Assembly: GCF_900117415.1 (NCBI RefSeq) | Contig: NZ_FPEI01000005.1 | Location: 372,001 to 436,000 of the forward strand | DNA: 64,000 bases | Direction of reading: 5' to 3' | DNA from: Hyphomicrobium sp. CS1BSMeth3 | GTDB taxonomy: Bacteria > Pseudomonadota > Alphaproteobacteria > Rhizobiales > Hyphomicrobiaceae | Shown: positions 55,420 to 64,000 of the stretch, one piece after another | Numbering within the stretch: position 1 is the first letter of the stretch | Layout of the letters: the number at the start of each line of letters is the position of its first letter | Translations under genes and position numbers: made by a program | The notes under the pieces: generated by a model | Told to the model about the DNA's origin: nothing | Seen by the model: only the letters and a program-made list of their open reading frames with translations | The model's database searches: none

Positions 55420-56187
55420 CTATCCGTGCATCGTAAGGCCGCCGGAGACGCTGATCACCTGGCCGGTGATGTAGGCGGCCTCGTCGCTCGCGAGGAAGGC
55501 CACCATACCCGCAATGTCCTCGGGCTGGCCAAGCCGGCCGAGCGGGATGGCCCGTTTGAGCCCCTCACTCACCTTGGCGCCTTGGTCGCCGGCTCCCGTC
55601 AGCGCTTGGAGCAGGGGGGTCTCGGTCGGCCCGGGACAGACCACATTCAGGGTCACGCCGGATCGGGCCATCTCGCGGGCCATGGTCTTGGTGAAGGCAA
55701 TAATGCCGCCCTTGGCGCTCGAATAAACCGCCTCCATGGACGAGCCGACACGCCCCGCATCCGAGGCGATGTTCACCACGCGGCCCGAGCGGCGCGCCTG
55801 CATGCCCTTGAGCACGGCATGATGGAGGTTGATCGGCCCTTCGAGGTTGATCGCGATGATCTTGCGCCAGAGGTCCGGCTCGGTCGTGAGGAAGTAGGCG
55901 AACTTGTCCCACCCGGCATTGTTCACGAGCACGTCCGTCGGACCGATGTCCTTCTCGAAGGCCTCGACCGCGCGTGCGACTGCGGCGTGGTCCGTGATGT
56001 CGACCTCGTAGGCCTTGGCCGTCGCGCCCTCACCCGCCAACGCCTCGACCGTGCGCTCCGCAGCGCCCTTATCGAGATCGAACACGCCGACACGCGCGCC
56101 GGCCTCGCCGAGCCGCTTGCAGATGGCGCTGCCGATGCCGCCGCCACCACCCGTGACGATCGCCGCCTTCCCCTCGAGCCCTCTCAT
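55420..56187 (-). CDS. Short-chain dehydrogenase, BadH-like
   Basis: 255 residues from the ATG at 56187 (GAGGAAGC upstream); longer frames upstream are out of character. Cofactor motif 'TGGGGGIGSAICKRL', 'NNAGWDKFAYF', catalytic 'YSSAKGG' with Tyr and Lys, and Ser in 'NIASDAGRVGSSME'. Close in length and pattern to 2-hydroxycyclohexanecarboxyl-CoA dehydrogenase (BadH), but 3-oxoacyl reductases look alike. It follows the BoxA-like gene by 29 bases. Confidence 0.85.
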   Translation of the reverse strand: MRGLEGKAAIVTGGGGGIGSAICKRLGEAGARVGVFDLDKGAAERTVEALAGEGATAKAYEVDITDHAAVARAVEAFEKDIGPTDVLVNNAGWDKFAYFLTTEPDLWRKIIAINLEGPINLHHAVLKGMQARRSGRVVNIASDAGRVGSSMEAVYSSAKGGIIAFTKTMAREMARSGVTLNVVCPGPTETPLLQALTGAGDQGAKVSEGLKRAIPLGRLGQPEDIAGMVAFLASDEAAYITGQVISVSGGLTMHG

Positions 56188-56216
56188 GGATGCTTCCTCG
56201 CTGCGTGCTTTTGTTT

Positions 56217-57434
56217 TCAATACGTCTCGACGTGATAGCGGCCCTCGCCGCGCATGGCGGGCTTCAGGCTCGCCCAATCGAGCCCGTGCGCCGAGGCGAT
56301 CTCGGCCAAGGCTTCGTCGACGCCGGCCTCCATGCCCTTCAACCCGCATATGAAAATGTGCGTCGAGGGTGCGCCGATCAGCGGGCCGAGCGCGCCGGCT
56401 TCCGCGCGCATGCGATCCTGCACATATTCCTTCGGCGCTCCCTTCACACGCGAGAACACGAGATGCTTGGCGAGAACCTCGTCACGCACCTTCTGCAGCG
56501 GCCCGAAGTAGGGGAGTTCGCCCGGCGTGCGGGCGCCGAAGAACAGGATCGCGCGGCCGGGCGCACCTTCCATGGCGCGGCGGCGGCGCTCGGTGAAGGC
56601 GCGGAACGGCGCCGAGCCCGTGCCCGTGCAGATCATGAGCAGATTGGCATTGGCATCGTTCGGCATGAGGAAAGTCGCGCCGAATGGGCCTGTAACGAAC
56701 ACCTTCTCGCCGACCTTACGATTGCAGAGCCATTCGGAAACGAGCCCGCCGGCCACGCGCTTCACCGTCAGCGACACATTATTGGCATTGCGCTTCTCAC
56801 CGTCGCGCGCCGAGGCAACCGAGTAGAGGCGGATCGGCAGCTCCTTGCCGTCCGCATTCGTGACAGGCGGCACGATGCCGATCGACTGGCCTTCGAGCAC
56901 CGGAAACTGCGTCTCGCCGAATGAGAGCACGATATGGCGCACGTCGCTTTCGGTATCGGGATCGGTGATGCGGAAATTGCCCTGGATGGTGGCGATCGCG
57001 GGTTTCGCGCGCGTGAAGAGGTTGATTGCGGGTTTCGATGCACTCGCCGGCGGCACGGCCTTGCCGCCGGCGCCCCCGTGCGCCGCTTCGATCAGCGCCG
57101 CGATCTCAGCCTCGCTGGCGTCAGCGAGCGAAGCTGCAAGCGCCACATCGCCGAGATCTTCCTGTGAGGGCAGCTCCGTCCATTCCATCTGCTCGCCGAG
57201 CGAGTAGGCCGTCTCGGCGCGCACAATCCGCCAGTTGTCGATCGAGCCCGTGGGGCACGGCGAGATGCAATCCATGCAGTAGTTGCACTTCTCGGGATCG
57301 ACGACGTAGTTGGCGTCGTTGTGCGTCACGGCCCCGACCGGACACGTCGCCTCGCACGTGTTGCAGCGGATACAGATCTCGGGATCGATCACATGCTGCT
57401 TCTTGAGGCCATCGGGAAGCGCGGTCGCGGTCAT
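56217..57434 (-). CDS. boxA: BoxA-like benzoyl-CoA epoxidase reductase subunit
   Basis: 405 residues. Two [4Fe-4S] motifs near the N-terminus ('CIRCNTCEATCPVGA' and 'CNYCMDCISPCPTGS'), then a ferredoxin-NADP reductase fold with 'RLYSVASA', 'MICTGTGSAPFRAF' and terminal 'YHVETY'. Known: BoxA supplies electrons to the diiron oxygenase BoxB for benzoyl-CoA 2,3-epoxidation. boxB and boxC are not visible here. Overlaps the cupin gene by ATGA. Confidence 0.88.
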   Translation of the reverse strand: MTATALPDGLKKQHVIDPEICIRCNTCEATCPVGAVTHNDANYVVDPEKCNYCMDCISPCPTGSIDNWRIVRAETAYSLGEQMEWTELPSQEDLGDVALAASLADASEAEIAALIEAAHGGAGGKAVPPASASKPAINLFTRAKPAIATIQGNFRITDPDTESDVRHIVLSFGETQFPVLEGQSIGIVPPVTNADGKELPIRLYSVASARDGEKRNANNVSLTVKRVAGGLVSEWLCNRKVGEKVFVTGPFGATFLMPNDANANLLMICTGTGSAPFRAFTERRRRAMEGAPGRAILFFGARTPGELPYFGPLQKVRDEVLAKHLVFSRVKGAPKEYVQDRMRAEAGALGPLIGAPSTHIFICGLKGMEAGVDEALAEIASAHGLDWASLKPAMRGEGRYHVETY

Positions 57435-57754
57435 GTCTTCTGCGGTCCGTAGAACAGAACCCAGGTTGCAAAGTCGCCGCTGAACTCGACGAAGCGGTGC
57501 TCCTCGCCGGCAGCCGCAAAGAGCTTGTCCCCGGGACCGAAGCGAACCCGCTCACCGCCGCGGATGTATGTGCCGCTGCCCGAGATCACGAAATAGAACT
57601 CGTCGCGGTCATGAGGCGTCTGCGTGTCCTCGCCCTTCGGCGCATAATGGCGGATCTCGATCCCGTCGCCCTCGAACCAGCGGCTCGAGAGGCGCCCGCC
57701 GATGAGGGGCGCGGCGGCGGCTTCGGAGGGGGTGATCCGGGTCGGGGTCGCCAT
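57431..57754 (-). CDS. Small cupin-domain protein
   Basis: 107 residues, single beta-barrel with 'HDRDEFYFVISGSGTYIRGGERVRFGPGDKLFAAAGEEHRF' region, including metal-ligand His and Glu of the cupin motifs. First gene of the unit cupin-boxA-SDR, overlapping boxA. Similar cupins accompany box genes in other bacteria; role unknown. Confidence 0.85.
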   Translation of the reverse strand: MATPTRITPSEAAAAPLIGGRLSSRWFEGDGIEIRHYAPKGEDTQTPHDRDEFYFVISGSGTYIRGGERVRFGPGDKLFAAAGEEHRFVEFSGDFATWVLFYGPQKT

Positions 57755-58029
57755 GTCAAAGCTCCTCGGCGTGGCGCGGAATCAAATCATAGAACGGTTA
57801 AAGGCGCAAAGTCGCGAAGCCGGCCCAGGCGAGCAGAGGGGCGGATCCCGGTCCGGGCCTGGACCTGCGATGCTCCGGTACCGCCCAATTGAACGCGGGA
57901 CAGCCAAATAAGCGTCAAGACGCTGGAAAAAGGCGTTTTCCTTTGGCTATGATGGGGGTTCACAGATGGCGTGCCGGCCCTTTCCGTGCACGTTCCAGTC
58001 GAGTTCGCAGTCGATTTGTACGAGTACGA

Positions 58030-58350
58030 ATGGCCATGACGATGAACGGGACCTCGCTGGGCGAGCTGCGGAACGGCGCCGCACCGACTGAGGGCACGCA
58101 CGACAAGCTCGAGCAGATCCGGGACCTGCTCTACGGTGAATTCAAGCGCGATCACGATGCGCGGCTGAAAGCCATCGAAGCACGCCTCAAGGATCTCGAA
58201 GGCGACCTCCATCGCAAGCTCGACGTGATCCAGGCCCGTGTCGAGGCTCTGGCCTCCGAGGGCGCGGCCGAGCGGCGCTCCTCCTTCGACGAGCTCTCCC
58301 GCAGCATCTTCGAGCTCGGCGACCGCATCCGCCGCATCTCCCATGACTGA
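58030..58350 (+). CDS. Small coiled-coil protein
   Basis: 106 residues from the ATG at 58030 (58036 and 58042 are alternatives; the ribosome site is weak). After a variable start it is a continuous amphipathic helix with heptad-like spacing ('ARLKAIEARLKDLEGDLHRKLDVIQARVEALA'-type segment). It begins the plus-strand cluster with the OmpA-like gene, 50 bases upstream of it, and could be a partner of that coiled-coil protein. Confidence 0.6.
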   Translation: MAMTMNGTSLGELRNGAAPTEGTHDKLEQIRDLLYGEFKRDHDARLKAIEARLKDLEGDLHRKLDVIQARVEALASEGAAERRSSFDELSRSIFELGDRIRRISHD

Positions 58351-58400
58351 CGCCGCAGGCACTCCCCTGCATTGCAACGCCTAGGATACGGCAGCCCGCC

Positions 58401-60236
58401 ATGTCGCAGGACGGCGTCATCCGGCTCAAAGAGCTGCTCTTCGACAAGGAGAGCCGCGAGCTCAATGCGCTAACGCGGCGCCTCGAGGAGGTCGCCGAAC
58501 GCGCCGGCACGGACGCACGGTTCCGCCAGAGCGTCGCGGCGACCCTCGAAGGGGCGTTGCGCGACGCGGAGACGGCCAATCATCGCCAGGTATCCGACGC
58601 GCTCGCTCCCCTCGTCGTACGCACGGTGCGCACCGAGATCGAGACCAACAGCGAGACCCTACCCGCGAAGCTTTATCCGCATATCGGCGTCATGGTGCGC
58701 GACTATGTGCGCAGCGCCATCCGCGATCTCATGGAGGACATCAACCGGCGGCTCGAGGACGGCCTGACCAAGAACCGCCTCTCGCTGCGTCTCAGGAGCT
58801 GGACGACCGGCCGTCCGATGGCGGAACTCGCGCTGGCCGACAGCGGCCGTTTCGAGGTCGAGGAGCTTCACCTCATCCAGCGCGGCTCCGGTGAGCTGCT
58901 GGCGCATTGGAGCCGATCAGCGCCGGAGAGCGCTGCGAACGGCCCTCCTGACGGGCGCGGGGCCCTGTTCAGCGGCATGCTCACGGCCATGACCGCTTTC
59001 ATCGAGGAAGTCTACGAGGCCGACAAGGCAGGGCTGCGCACGATCGATTTCGGCGGCCACACGATCTACCTGCGCGGCTCACCGCATCATCTGCTCGCTG
59101 CAAGGTGCCGCGGCGAAGCCGGCGCCGGGGTGCAGACCCTCCTCGACGAGGAGTTCCTTCACACGCTCGAAAAGCGTGGCGTGACACTGGACCTCGCCGA
59201 TCTCGCCGCGCGCCTCGAGGCGGGCATCGCGACACGGCAGGAGAGCCTGAGAAAAGCCCAGCGCCGCTCAGGCCTGCGTCCGCTCCGTGCCCTCCTCTGG
59301 CTGATTGGACTCGCGCTCGCGGCGTACTTTGCCTGGCAGGCTTACATTTCACACCAAACGAACAGCCTCCAGGCTGCTGTCGACGCGGTCATTGCCGATA
59401 CGCCGGCCCTGAAAGGCTATCCCACGCGAGCGCACGTCGCACGCGGCGGCGCGCGCATCGACGTCAGCGGACTTGCACCCTCCGGCGACATCCGCACACA
59501 AATTCTCGGCAAACTCCGCGACGTCGCTCCGGCCGCGACGATCAGCGAGACGATCGGCATCGTCCCCGGCGCCGAGAGCGCCGGTCTCGCCGACGAAGCC
59601 GCACGCACGCGCGAGCGGCTTTCGGCCCTCGAAACTCGCCTCGAGACAATAGCCGCAACGCTTGGAGACATGACCAAGTCGATCGACGGCATGAGCGCCT
59701 CGGTCGGCAGCATGGCAAGATCGGCAACGGTCGCCTCCGAGCTTCAGGACCTCCGCAAGGAGATAGCGGGGCTGACCACCTCGCTCGGCAGCATGGCGAA
59801 GTCGGCGGCCGTCGCCACCGAGCTCCAGTCTCTGCGCAAGGAGATCGCGGCGCTCGCGCCCAAGCCCGATCCTCAGGCAGACCTCGAACGCTGGATGCAG
59901 AGGCACGCCATCTTCTTCGCCGACGGAACCGCCTACCAGGCTCAGGGCGACGTCGATGCCGCGCTCGATTCCCTTGCCGGGCTCATGCGCCGCACGGATA
60001 CGGCCATCCGCATTGTCGGCTATACCGACGAGCGCGGCACGGCCGAGCGCAACCTGCCGCTCGCGCTCGCGCGCGCCGACCGCGTCGCCGCCGATCTCGC
60101 GCGCCGCGGCGTGGATGCCGCCCGCATCAAGACCGTCGGCCGGACATCCGCGCTCGACATCAGCCAGCGCAGCGGGTCCTCGAGCCCCAACCGGCGCGTC
60201 GTCTTCGAGCCCGCCTTCGTGGGCGAGGGACAATGA
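58401..60236 (+). CDS. Membrane-anchored OmpA-family protein with large cytosolic domain
   Basis: 611 residues. Residues 1 to about 290 are a charged, probably cytosolic domain of unknown family; a single membrane segment lies at about 296-315 ('LLWLIGLALAAYFAWQAYI'). Then follow a small BON-like alpha/beta part (about 320-390), a coiled coil with a ~28-residue internal duplication ('ELQDLRKEIAGL' / 'ELQSLRKEIAAL'), and a C-terminal OmpA domain ('IRIVGYTDERGTAERNLPLALARADRV') that binds peptidoglycan. Its stop overlaps the small GTPase start, so the cytosolic part may meet the GTPase. Confidence 0.85.
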   Translation: MSQDGVIRLKELLFDKESRELNALTRRLEEVAERAGTDARFRQSVAATLEGALRDAETANHRQVSDALAPLVVRTVRTEIETNSETLPAKLYPHIGVMVRDYVRSAIRDLMEDINRRLEDGLTKNRLSLRLRSWTTGRPMAELALADSGRFEVEELHLIQRGSGELLAHWSRSAPESAANGPPDGRGALFSGMLTAMTAFIEEVYEADKAGLRTIDFGGHTIYLRGSPHHLLAARCRGEAGAGVQTLLDEEFLHTLEKRGVTLDLADLAARLEAGIATRQESLRKAQRRSGLRPLRALLWLIGLALAAYFAWQAYISHQTNSLQAAVDAVIADTPALKGYPTRAHVARGGARIDVSGLAPSGDIRTQILGKLRDVAPAATISETIGIVPGAESAGLADEAARTRERLSALETRLETIAATLGDMTKSIDGMSASVGSMARSATVASELQDLRKEIAGLTTSLGSMAKSAAVATELQSLRKEIAALAPKPDPQADLERWMQRHAIFFADGTAYQAQGDVDAALDSLAGLMRRTDTAIRIVGYTDERGTAERNLPLALARADRVAADLARRGVDAARIKTVGRTSALDISQRSGSSSPNRRVVFEPAFVGEGQ

Positions 60237-60745
60237 TTTCCCGCAAGCTCATGCTGCTTGGCGAGATCGGCGTCGGGAAGACCTCGCTCATCCGCCGCCT
60301 CGTGCAGGGACGCTTCGAGACGGAGTACAAATCGACGTTCGGCGTCGAGCTCTATCGCGTGCCGATCACGCGCGCGGGTCCGAACGGAGATCAGGCCATC
60401 GAGCTGATCGTCTGGGATACCGACGGCAACTTCGGCCAGAGGATCTTCCGCCACGTCTATATCAAGGGGGCTTCGGCGGCGCTCATCATCGGCGATCTCA
60501 AGCGGCGCGCGACACTCGAAAGCATGGTCGCGCTCGCCGAGAGCTTCCAGGATGCGCTGCCCGGCCGCCACTTCTCTTTCATTGCCAACAAGGTCGATCT
60601 CCTCTCTGAAGGAGAAGGCGCCGAGCTGCCAGCCAAGCTTCGCGAGGCGCGCCAGCCGGTCCTGCTCACTTCCGCAAAGACGGGTGCCAATGTCGAGGAC
60701 ACCTTCATCCAGGCCGCCAGCTCCATCCTCCGCCGCGAAAGCTGA
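60233..60745 (+). CDS. Ras-like small GTPase
   Basis: 170 residues. P-loop 'GEIGVGKTSLIRRL' at residues 10-23, switch I region 'YKSTFGVELY', G3 'WDTDG', G4 'NKVD', G5 'TSAKTG'. The G3 motif reads DTDG rather than DTAG, so switch II differs from Ras and Rab. Known: prokaryotic Ras-superfamily GTPases control polarity and motility in some bacteria. ATGA overlap with the OmpA-like gene and overlap with the kinase gene show co-expression. Confidence 0.9.
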   Translation: MISRKLMLLGEIGVGKTSLIRRLVQGRFETEYKSTFGVELYRVPITRAGPNGDQAIELIVWDTDGNFGQRIFRHVYIKGASAALIIGDLKRRATLESMVALAESFQDALPGRHFSFIANKVDLLSEGEGAELPAKLREARQPVLLTSAKTGANVEDTFIQAASSILRRES

Positions 60746-61886
60746 TCAGCTGGACGACGAGCACGCGCACCTCATCGCGGCCGGCAACTTCATTGCCGCA
60801 CGCCGCTCCTTCGGCATGGTCTGGACCGATCGAGACCTCGTCGTCTGCCGCTGCTTTGGCCCGCTCGTTGATTTCGTCGCCGTCGGCCGTCCGCTCGCGG
60901 AAAGCGTCATCGCCCTCATAGGCTTTGAGCCTGAAATTGCGGCGCTGCGCGCTGGAGATGGTGGGCCGCTCACGATTCCGAATGTCATTCTGGACGGGCA
61001 CGCCGAGCCTTCGCTTCGGCTGAGCCTCGACATCTACTGGGTCGATAACGCGCAGCGCCATCTCATGCTCGTGCGCAGCGTCCGGGATGTTTCCGCGCTC
61101 GAGTCCGAGCTTCGCACGCAGATGCGTTTGCGCGTCATAGCGGAGGCCGAGCTCGTCGAGAAGAGCGAGGCCATCCAGCGCGCGAATCAGGAGCTGGCGC
61201 TGATCAACCGCGATCTCGAGGAGTTCGCGTACGTCATCTCCCATGATCTGAAGGCGCCCTTGCGCGCGCTGCGCTACGACGCCGACGATGCGGATCGCGC
61301 TCTGGCCGCCGGCGACGTCACCACCGTGGGCACCAAGCTAGTTGCCATGCGCGGCTATCAGGCACGCATGCGTACGATGCTCGACGGCCTCTTCGAGTAC
61401 GCGCGGGCCGGGCGCAAGATAGATACTCTCGAAGAAATCGATACACGGACGCTCGTCGAGAGCCTCGCCCAAGGTTTCGCAGCAACCACGAGCCTCAGCA
61501 TCGAGGTCGAGGGGTGCTGGCCGCGCATGACGACACTCGGTCCACCGCTCGAGCTCGTGCTGCGCAACCTCATCGATAATGCGATCAAGCATCATGATCT
61601 GCCGCGCGGGCGCATCCTGATCTCGGCCCGAGATGCTGGAGATGATCTTGAGATCACCGTGGCCGACGATGGCCCCGGCATCCCGGACGATCACCACACC
61701 GCGGTTTTCCTGCCCTTCCGCACGGTCAACGACGCGCGCAACGCCGAGGACAGCTCCGGCATGGGCCTCGCCCTCGTGCGACGCACGCTCGACCGGATCG
61801 GCGGCAGCATCTGGCTCCGCTCCGATGCACCGCATCGGCGCGGCACGACATTTCACGTCCGTTGGCCCAGGACGATCAGCGTCTGA
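60690..61886 (+). CDS. Sensor histidine kinase with PAS-like input domain
   Basis: 398 residues if it starts at ATG 60690, inside the GTPase gene; no other start lies between this and the conserved region. N-terminal PAS-like domain (about 30-130), a coiled linker, the H-box 'YVISHDLKAPLRAL' (His near residue 185), then 'NLIDNAIKHHDLPRG', 'VADDGPGIP' and 'GMGLALVRR' of the ATPase domain. No membrane span or receiver domain. No response regulator is adjacent. Soluble, and encoded with the GTPase and OmpA-like protein. Confidence 0.88.
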   Translation: MSRTPSSRPPAPSSAAKADQLDDEHAHLIAAGNFIAARRSFGMVWTDRDLVVCRCFGPLVDFVAVGRPLAESVIALIGFEPEIAALRAGDGGPLTIPNVILDGHAEPSLRLSLDIYWVDNAQRHLMLVRSVRDVSALESELRTQMRLRVIAEAELVEKSEAIQRANQELALINRDLEEFAYVISHDLKAPLRALRYDADDADRALAAGDVTTVGTKLVAMRGYQARMRTMLDGLFEYARAGRKIDTLEEIDTRTLVESLAQGFAATTSLSIEVEGCWPRMTTLGPPLELVLRNLIDNAIKHHDLPRGRILISARDAGDDLEITVADDGPGIPDDHHTAVFLPFRTVNDARNAEDSSGMGLALVRRTLDRIGGSIWLRSDAPHRRGTTFHVRWPRTISV

Positions 61887-61896
61887 AAGCGATGCT

Positions 61897-62184
61897 TCAG
61901 CTCGCTTTCATGAGCTTGGGGCCCTGGGCGCCCTCACGCTTTTCGCGCTCGCGCGGAAGCGGTGGCGGCGCCGCGCCCCGCAACTCGCCTGATTTTGCCG
62001 ATGCGACGCGCTTGCCGTTCACCGCCAGCAGGCATTCGGCATAGAGATCGAGAAGATAGGTACGGAACTCGTCGCTCGATGGTGCCGGCCGGCGCGGATC
62101 ATCGAGCAGGATGTCGCGCATGAGATCGTAGGCGACCGCCGCCGGGCACGTGCGGTCGGCGGTCAGGCTCATGTCGTGGGTCAT
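61897..62184 (-). CDS. Hypothetical protein
   Basis: 95 residues (an internal ATG at 62172 is an alternative start). N-terminal half is helical ('AVAYDLMRDILLDDPRRP', 'FRTYLLDLYAECLLAVNG'); the C-terminal third is basic and disordered. Converges with the kinase gene, 10 bases between stops. Function unknown. Confidence 0.55.
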   Translation of the reverse strand: MTHDMSLTADRTCPAAVAYDLMRDILLDDPRRPAPSSDEFRTYLLDLYAECLLAVNGKRVASAKSGELRGAAPPPLPREREKREGAQGPKLMKAS

Positions 62185-62286
62185 GAAAGCGATGTCCTTC
62201 TACGTCGGCTGTGCGCCGCATCCACTGCCCCTGCACGCGGCTGACGCTTTACTCACTCGTTTCCGATCGGGGCCCGATCAGGGAGG

Positions 62287-62526
62287 TCAGCTCGCGGTCT
62301 TGCCGCGCGGCTTCATTCCCGGCCGCTGCGAGTTCCGCTTGAAGCTCAACGTCAGACTGCCGTCTGTCAGCTCCGAGCACTCGACGCGGGCAACGAACGG
62401 GTCGGAGGCCTCGATCTTGGCCGCCTCGGCGCACGCCGCTCCCGTCTCGAAGGCCTTGAGGTGCACGCTCTGCTCGCCGTTCGGCATGGCCAGCAACGTG
62501 ATCATCACAATGATGTTTGGGTCCAT
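62287..62526 (-). CDS. Small hypothetical protein
   Basis: 79 residues from the ATG at 62526, which has AGGTGG upstream; an upstream extension to 62628 is possible but lacks a ribosome site. Alternating hydrophobic pattern ('NIIVMITLLAMPNGEQS') then a helical segment with two cysteines. Function unknown. Confidence 0.55.
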   Translation of the reverse strand: MDPNIIVMITLLAMPNGEQSVHLKAFETGAACAEAAKIEASDPFVARVECSELTDGSLTLSFKRNSQRPGMKPRGKTAS

Positions 62527-62746
62527 GGTCCACCTGCGCACGGTTGGCGTTCGGAGCGGCAAGCCGCTCCCCTGGACGCAGAACGCAATGGTAATCCCCG
62601 CTTCCCACCTCGCCGGACGAATGCGCACACCCTCCGTCGCCCGGCTGTAGCTGCCGGCGAATCGATGCAGCAGCCATCGTCAGTAGGCGTAGAAAAAATG
62701 GCAAGAATTCGAACGCCTTAAGTTCGAAACGTTCATTTCCCCGGTG

Positions 62747-63577
62747 CTACACGCCGGCAAGCACGCTGATGAGGAAGCGCGTGCCCATGGTCGCGAGCAG
62801 GAGACCGAACCCGATCTCGAGCTTGCGCCTGGAAATGCCGTGCGCAAAGCGCACGCCCCAGGGCGCGGCCATGACGCTCGTCGGTATCAACGCCGCCGCG
62901 CCGATGAGGCTGACATAACCGAGCGTGAACGGCAGCGGCACAGGCTCACCCCAGCCCGCCCAGACGAAGCCGATGGCGCCTGGGGCGGCGATCAACAGCC
63001 CGATGCCGGCAGCAGTCCCGACCGCGGTGTGGATCGAGCGGCCATAGAGCGTCAGCAGCATGGTGATCGAGGCACCGCCGCCGATGCTCAGAAGCGTGGA
63101 GAGAATGCCCGTGACGAGGCCCCACAGCTCGATGACCGGCCTCGGCGGCAGCACTTCGCCGAGACGCCAGGAATCGCGTCCGAACCAAAGCTTCGCTGCC
63201 ATGCTGAATGAGAAGGCGATCCACACCCATTTGAGCGCCGTGCCCGAGGCGATGCTCGCGATCGCCGCACCAAGTACCACGCCGACGACAATGCCGGGCG
63301 CGAGGCGCCACCAGGCCTCCATGTCGACGCTGCCCCGCGCGCGATGAGCAAGGAACGATCGGATCGTCGTCGGGATCATCACGGCGAGTGATGTGCCGAG
63401 CGCCAGATGCATGCGCACAGCCGGATCGACGCCGAGAAATCCGAACACTTCATAAAGCACCGGCGCCGCAATACCCCCGCCGCCAATGCCGAAGAGCCCG
63501 GCGAGGAAACCCATGGCGACGCCCGCCGCGGCCAGCGCAGCCGCGATGGCCAAGAGATCCAGCACCGAAATTTCCAT
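62747..63577 (-). CDS. TauE/SafE-family permease
   Basis: 276 residues from the ATG at 63577; about eight membrane segments. Family blocks: 'GFLAGLFGIGGGGIAAPVLYEV' near the start and 'GLVTGILSTLLSIGGGASITMLLTLYG' in the second half, the duplicated half-sites. Known: exports sulfite or sulfonates in some members; substrate here undetermined. Confidence 0.93.
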   Translation of the reverse strand: MEISVLDLLAIAAALAAAGVAMGFLAGLFGIGGGGIAAPVLYEVFGFLGVDPAVRMHLALGTSLAVMIPTTIRSFLAHRARGSVDMEAWWRLAPGIVVGVVLGAAIASIASGTALKWVWIAFSFSMAAKLWFGRDSWRLGEVLPPRPVIELWGLVTGILSTLLSIGGGASITMLLTLYGRSIHTAVGTAAGIGLLIAAPGAIGFVWAGWGEPVPLPFTLGYVSLIGAAALIPTSVMAAPWGVRFAHGISRRKLEIGFGLLLATMGTRFLISVLAGV

Positions 63578-63874
63578 TGCGCCCCGGCCCCTTGTCGGCC
63601 GCGCCTCGATCTGGCTGGCCTGCACCAAGCGATGCCGGGCACCGCCCGAGGTGTCAACGATGAGCCCGGCTCATGCGGGCTCGTGCAGGGCGGTCATGCA
63701 TAGTCGGCACCTTTGGATAAACTGCTTTCGCCGCGCGTGCGCCGCGGAAGTGCCCCAGATTGGCCCGGCTTCTAATCAACTTTTAACTCCCTCGGCTGCT
63801 AATGGACGGGTGCGAGCACGTATACGTCCGAACCGCCCCTCCGGCTCGGGCAAAAGGCCCAAAAAGGACTTCAC

Positions 63875-64000
63875 ATGCAGATCAAGGTGCCCCCTGGAAA
63901 CAACGGCGACCTCCAGGAAACGCGAGAGCATCGCCTGATGGCTTTTGCAGCCGCCAGCATCGAAAAGCTCCCCGGCACTAACGATGACACCCCCGGGACG
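63875..64000 (+). CDS. Hypothetical protein, cut by the right window edge
   Basis: A frame of 42 codons continuing past the window end. The ATG has AAGGAC 5 bases upstream. Visible residues are polar with a short helix ('HRLMAFAAASIEKL'). Nothing to assign. Confidence 0.45.
   Translation, partial: MQIKVPPGNNGDLQETREHRLMAFAAASIEKLPGTNDDTPGT

Overview
The window reads as a high-GC alphaproteobacterial chromosome, most likely Hyphomicrobiales. The basis is the dsbA-aroQ-accB-accC neighbourhood, the propionyl-CoA/methylmalonyl-CoA genes, the TAXI-type TRAP transporter and the overall protein style. This is a judgement from gene content, not a database match. The first ~24.2 kb is an integrated mobile element; the rest is chromosomal backbone.

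Mobile element (1 to about 24,190). It runs up to the 3' end of a tRNA-Gly (24190-24264, minus strand), the classic target of tyrosine integrases. Its left end and integrase lie outside the window. It carries a relaxase with a MobC-like partner, an ArdC-like antirestriction protein, a RhuM-Fic protein, a PcfJ-like protein with an 18-residue repeat tail, a PemK/MazF-like toxin candidate, an exported Hint-domain protein, an adenine-methyltransferase-like protein at the end of a five-gene ATGA-overlapping operon, an AlpA-like regulator next to the tRNA, and several small unknowns. A metabolic cargo block (12.6-17.4 kb: TauD-type dioxygenase, TAXI receptor, fused TRAP permease, GntR regulator) sits between the relaxase and the rest of the element. 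No type IV secretion genes are visible, so within this window the element looks mobilizable rather than self-transmissible. The element also holds non-coding structure: a 116-nt multi-hairpin element closed by a perfect 17-bp stem directly upstream of mobC, an adjacent oriT-like set of inverted repeats, and two diverged copies of a ~155-nt structured leader, each 24-25 nt upstream of a small gene.

Backbone 24.4-42 kb. A small secreted protein, a membrane-anchored metallophosphoesterase and an AI-2E-family permease are followed by a long minus-strand run. That run encodes an RND efflux pump (lipoprotein adaptor and pump) followed at once by a multisubunit Mrp-type cation/proton antiporter in the order E-F-G-(A C-terminus+B)-C-D-D', an order that recalls Mbh-type complexes more than the usual mrpA-G operon. 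Next come a patatin-like lipase with a GntP-like permease and two nested palindromic elements at 42.16-42.33 kb.

Backbone 42.3-64 kb. Methylmalonyl-CoA mutase and an ATC-hydrolase-family protein diverge from a plus-strand series of M48 protease, DsbA-like oxidoreductase, aroQ, accB and accC. Two TAT-exported Hint proteins, paralogues of the one in the mobile element, precede a propionyl-CoA carboxylase alpha subunit, a BadH-like dehydrogenase, a BoxA-like reductase and a cupin. An unusual plus-strand cluster (58.0-61.9 kb) then encodes a coiled-coil protein, a membrane-anchored OmpA-family protein, a Ras-like small GTPase and a histidine kinase without receiver. The window ends with two small hypotheticals, a TauE/SafE permease and a truncated gene.
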